6,559 bases of DNA from an uncultured Clostridia bacterium (lineage in GTDB: Bacteria > Bacillota > Clostridia > Oscillospirales > CAG-272). This document shows positions 3,704 through 6,559 of the stretch, in pieces (positions within the stretch are counted from its first letter, which is position 1; each line of letters begins with the position of its first letter). The notes beneath the pieces are model-generated. The model was not told where the DNA came from. It ran no database searches and saw only the letters and a program-made list of their open reading frames with translations. Where the stretch lies: contig CALGCW010000287.1 of the NCBI GenBank assembly GCA_937884385.1, positions 1 to 6,559 on the forward strand, in the 5' to 3' direction. The translations under genes were made by a program, and so were the position numbers.

Positions 3704-6424
3704 ATGGCAGAAAAGAACAAAAAGACCTCAAGGGACGTGAAAAAGGTCGAAAAGAACGATAAAAAATCGTCAAAGAATGTCGAAAAGAGGAAAAAGGACG
3801 AGAAGCAGGAGATAGTATTCGACTCTCCCTCCGAAAAGCTCGTGCATCAGATACTGCCCTTCGTGTTTATCGTAGCGGCAATATTGCTTGAGACCTGCTT
3901 TATCCTTGCATCGGTGACGGGGCAGGAGCACGTTGGTGTTGCAGGCGAGTTTTTGAAGAATGCTTTCCTCGGTCTGTTTGGATTTTGCGCCTTTGTTATC
4001 CCTCTGATGCTGATCAATCTTGCTATCAACTGGAGACGCTTCGTGGATTCAAAGGTAGTGGGATCAAAGGTAGTGTTTACAATATTATTCTTGATCGCTC
4101 TGTCGGGTACTATTCACGTATTTTTGAAGCCCTCAATAAATCCCGATACCAATGCTTTTATTCTTCCTCTTGAGCTGTTTGAGTATTCTTACAGCAACGT
4201 AGGAAGCGCAGGCGTTATCGGAGGCTTTATTTGCGAGTGCGTTTACGCGCTCTTTAAATCAGTAGGTACTACGATCATTATGATCGCCACCACGATCCTG
4301 TTCTTTATTTTCTCGCTTGGAATGACGCCAAGGGATATGGGAATCTATATCAAGAACCGCACGAAGCCTATGCGTGACAGACAGAAGGAGCGCCAGGCAG
4401 AGCTTGCAGAGGAGAGAAAAGAAAAGAGAAAGCTTGAAAAAGAGAGAAGAGAAGAGGAAAAGAGACTTCGCCTTGAAGAAAAGGCGCGTCTTGAAGCCGA
4501 GGAAGAGGAGCGCCGCGAGGCTGAGCGACTTGCCGAGGAGGAAAGAGTTGCCGAGGCGGAGCGTCGAGCAGTCGAGATCGAAGAGCGCGAAAAGGGTGGC
4601 AAGGACATCCACGGAGATATTAAGATCATCACTCCCGAAAAGAGCGATGATTCCTATGAAGAGCCTCAACTCAAAAAGCTTGACGTTGAAGAGCCCGACG
4701 ATAGGATCACTATTAATTCCGTTTTCGACAATCCTCCGAAGGAGTATGACAAGAACGCTTATCCTGACGAGATGGCAGAGTCCGAGGAAAAGCCTGCTCC
4801 CAAGAAGAAGCCTGTAAAGGCGGATTCTGACGGACTTGCCGTAGAGCTTAAGGAAATGACAGAGATAGACACCGTTCCCGATGACGGTGAGGAGGGATCG
4901 GTAGTTCCCGAAAGCATTATTCGCGAATACGTTCGTCCTACTATGGACCTTCTTAAGGACTATAGAAATGACGAGAGCGAGGCAGCTATCCAGCAGGAGC
5001 TTATGACAAATGCAAGAGCGCTTATGGATACGCTCAAGAGCTTTGGCGTTCGCATCTCCGAAATAACATATTCAAGAGGTCCTACGATCACTCGTTATGA
5101 GCTCAAGCCAGACGTTGGTGTTCGTATCCGTGCTATTGCCAACCTCGTTGACGATATCGCGCTTTCACTTGCGACGACGGGTGTGCGTATCGAAGCACCC
5201 ATTCCCAATAAGGCGGCGGTTGGTATCGAGGTTCCTAATAAGATCGCGGCGACCGTTGGCTTCCGTTCACTTATCGACACTCCCGAATTTACCGAAAAGA
5301 AGAGCGTGCTTACTGCGGCTCTCGGTAAGGACGTCGGCGGTAATACGATCTACTTTGATATCGGTAAGATGCCCCATATGCTTATTGCAGGTACTACCGG
5401 CTCGGGTAAATCCGTATGTATCAACTGTGTAATTATGAGCATCCTTTATAAGGCAAGTCCCCGTGACGTTAAGCTCATTCTTATAGACCCCAAGAAGGTC
5501 GAATTCCAGCCATACAGAAGTATTCCTCATCTTTATGCTCCCATCGTTACCGATCCCAAGAAGGCCGCAGGTACGCTTGCGACCGCGGTTGCAGAGATGG
5601 AGCGCCGCTTCGAGCTTATCGAGAGCGTCGGCGCAAAGAATATCTCCGGCTATAACGAGCTTACCAAGGATGATCCGTCAAAGGAATACCTCCCATATAT
5701 CGTTATTATCATAGACGAGCTTGCAGACCTTATGATGACTGCGGCTGATGACGTTGAGACCGCTATCTGCCGTATCGCGCAGAAGGCAAGAGCTGCAGGT
5801 ATCCACCTTATCGTTGGTACACAGCGTCCCTCCGTTGACGTTGTTACGGGTCTTATCAAGGCTAACATCCCCTCAAGAATTGCATTTACGGTTGCTTCTC
5901 AGGTCGACTCCAAGACAATTCTTGACACGGCGGGTGCTGAAAAGCTTATCGGCCGAGGCGATATGCTCTTTGCTCCCATTGGTTCAACGAAGCCGATGCG
6001 TGTTCAGGGTGCGTTCATCGATGACCGCGAGGTCGAAAGAATAGTTGATTTCATCAACGACAACAACGACGGCGTTAACTTCAACGACGACTTCCTTCGC
6101 AGACTTGAAGAAGAGACCGCGAAGATCGGAAACCCCAAGGGAAGAGCTGTTCCTGCGGGTGACGATGACGGTCCGGGCGAAGAGGGAGTTGATCCCAAAT
6201 TCAACGCGGCGCTTGACGTTGCTATTGAGATGGGTAAGATATCCACCTCGCTCCTTCAGCGCAGACTTGAGATAGGCTACGGCCGCGCGGCGAAGATCAT
6301 CGACCGTATGGAGCGTCTTGGCTACGTATCACCTCCCGACGGTAATAAGCCCCGTCAGATACTCGTCACAAAGGCGGATATTATGGAAAAACGCGTCAAC
6401 GATAACCCCGACGGCGAAGAATAA
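3704..6424 (+). CDS. ftsK: FtsK/SpoIIIE-family DNA translocase
   Basis: This septum-bound hexameric ATPase pumps chromosomal DNA during division, and in spore formers into the forespore. The product is 906 residues, longer than B. subtilis SpoIIIE (about 790). In order: a Lys/Glu-rich cytoplasmic start (1-45); four to five membrane segments (about 51-73, 87-110, 122-141, 168-206); a very charged Glu/Arg/Lys helical stretch (about 223-298); an acidic, Pro/Lys-containing linker to about 400; the alpha domain (about 400-530, including YSRGPTITRYELKP); and the RecA-like motor. The motor has Walker A GTTGSGKS (563-570), Walker B IIIIDELADL (667-676) and GTQRPSVDVVTGLIKANIPS (705-724). A winged-helix gamma domain (about 831-890, LLQRRLEIGYGRAAKIIDRM) reads orienting sequences. 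All key ATPase residues are present. Gene context does not decide between an FtsK and a SpoIIIE role. It is monocistronic, with tandem promoters, a double stop (TAATAA) and its own terminator. Confidence 0.97.
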   Translation: MAEKNKKTSRDVKKVEKNDKKSSKNVEKRKKDEKQEIVFDSPSEKLVHQILPFVFIVAAILLETCFILASVTGQEHVGVAGEFLKNAFLGLFGFCAFVIPLMLINLAINWRRFVDSKVVGSKVVFTILFLIALSGTIHVFLKPSINPDTNAFILPLELFEYSYSNVGSAGVIGGFICECVYALFKSVGTTIIMIATTILFFIFSLGMTPRDMGIYIKNRTKPMRDRQKERQAELAEERKEKRKLEKERREEEKRLRLEEKARLEAEEEERREAERLAEEERVAEAERRAVEIEEREKGGKDIHGDIKIITPEKSDDSYEEPQLKKLDVEEPDDRITINSVFDNPPKEYDKNAYPDEMAESEEKPAPKKKPVKADSDGLAVELKEMTEIDTVPDDGEEGSVVPESIIREYVRPTMDLLKDYRNDESEAAIQQELMTNARALMDTLKSFGVRISEITYSRGPTITRYELKPDVGVRIRAIANLVDDIALSLATTGVRIEAPIPNKAAVGIEVPNKIAATVGFRSLIDTPEFTEKKSVLTAALGKDVGGNTIYFDIGKMPHMLIAGTTGSGKSVCINCVIMSILYKASPRDVKLILIDPKKVEFQPYRSIPHLYAPIVTDPKKAAGTLATAVAEMERRFELIESVGAKNISGYNELTKDDPSKEYLPYIVIIIDELADLMMTAADDVETAICRIAQKARAAGIHLIVGTQRPSVDVVTGLIKANIPSRIAFTVASQVDSKTILDTAGAEKLIGRGDMLFAPIGSTKPMRVQGAFIDDREVERIVDFINDNNDGVNFNDDFLRRLEEETAKIGNPKGRAVPAGDDDGPGEEGVDPKFNAALDVAIEMGKISTSLLQRRLEIGYGRAAKIIDRMERLGYVSPPDGNKPRQILVTKADIMEKRVNDNPDGEE

Positions 6425-6432
6425 TAAAACAC

Positions 6433-6460
6433 AAGGACTCCCGATAAGGGAGTCCTTTTT
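6433..6460 (+). terminator. Rho-independent terminator of ftsK
   Basis: AAGGACTCCC (6433-6442) pairs perfectly over 10 bp with GGGAGTCCTT (6448-6457) around a GATAA loop, and the T-run continues to 6460. It starts 8 nt after the ftsK stop. Confidence 0.93.
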
Positions 6461-6475
6461 GATGCGCTTGTGTTC

Positions 6476-6496
6476 AAATTTGGATTTATCGGAGAG
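6476..6496 (+). repeat. Dispersed repeat motif, copy 2
   Basis: It matches the copy at 2351-2371 at 19 of 21 bases in the same orientation and lies 16 nt after a terminator. GTTACTTT follows directly (6496-6503). Confidence 0.6.
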
Positions 6497-6514
6497 TTAC
6501 TTTGCTTGGGAAGT

Positions 6515-6540
6515 GTTACTTTTTTCGAGAAAAAAGTAAC
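6515..6540. repeat. 26-bp near-perfect palindrome
   Basis: GTTACTTTTTTC (6515-6526) and GAAAAAAGTAAC (6529-6540) are exact inverse complements around a central GA. Read on the minus strand the palindrome is preceded by a T-run and GG, the same layout as the 2771-2792 palindrome. It could form an A/U-rich hairpin in either transcript. I see no gene in the remaining bases to 6559. Confidence 0.65.
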
Positions 6541-6559
6541 CAAAAAAGCTTTTGTCGCT

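Noticed and set aside
4259..4817. Overlapping frames on both strands within ftsK rich in Ser/Leu or Arg/Lys
   Set aside because: They are shadows of the repetitive GAG/AAG/CGC-rich codons of the FtsK charged linker.

Overview
The window looks like chromosome of a Firmicute of the class Clostridia, probably a gut-type lineage. The evidence is the strong AGGAGG-type ribosome binding sites, an rpsO-pnp pair near an ftsK/spoIIIE gene (a neighbourhood also known from Bacillus, rearranged here), tight sigma-A-type promoters, and an interspersed CCCTCTC...GAGAGGG palindromic element of a kind I associate with clostridial genomes. The genus cannot be named from this sequence.

Layout. Positions 1-1520 hold a minus-strand housekeeping unit: promoter, structured leader, rpsO (ribosomal protein S15), a terminator-like hairpin, a long imperfect stem-loop, then pnp (polynucleotide phosphorylase), which runs off the left edge after 309 residues. 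Positions 1620-2200 hold a compact plus-strand unit: an extended -10 promoter with a 14-bp perfect palindrome upstream, a 76-residue membrane/coiled-coil protein, a 70-residue holin-like protein overlapping it by 4 nt, and a strong terminator. Positions 2200-2825 carry no convincing gene but are full of inverted repeats, including a 134-bp MITE-like element. Positions 2852-3583 (minus) encode two half-size TauE/SafE-type permeases, 9 nt apart. Positions 3614-6460 (plus) hold a DNA translocase of the FtsK/SpoIIIE family with two tandem near-consensus promoters and its own terminator. The last 100 bases carry further copies of the repeat motifs seen near 2350 and 2770.

How the genes relate. S15 and PNPase are a classic co-transcribed pair, and both are autoregulated in well-studied bacteria. 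Both leaders here have features that could serve that purpose: a sequence complementary to the rpsO ribosome binding site, and a 22-bp stem just upstream of pnp. FtsK/SpoIIIE pumps DNA through the septum during division or sporulation. The half-size permeases and the holin-like pair have no visible functional tie to these genes.

Most of the window is ordinary core genome. The parts most worth a second look are the orphan holin-like cassette with its palindromic operator candidate, the two leader structures, and the shared repeat modules in the non-coding regions. I do not see a convincing wholly new multi-gene system.
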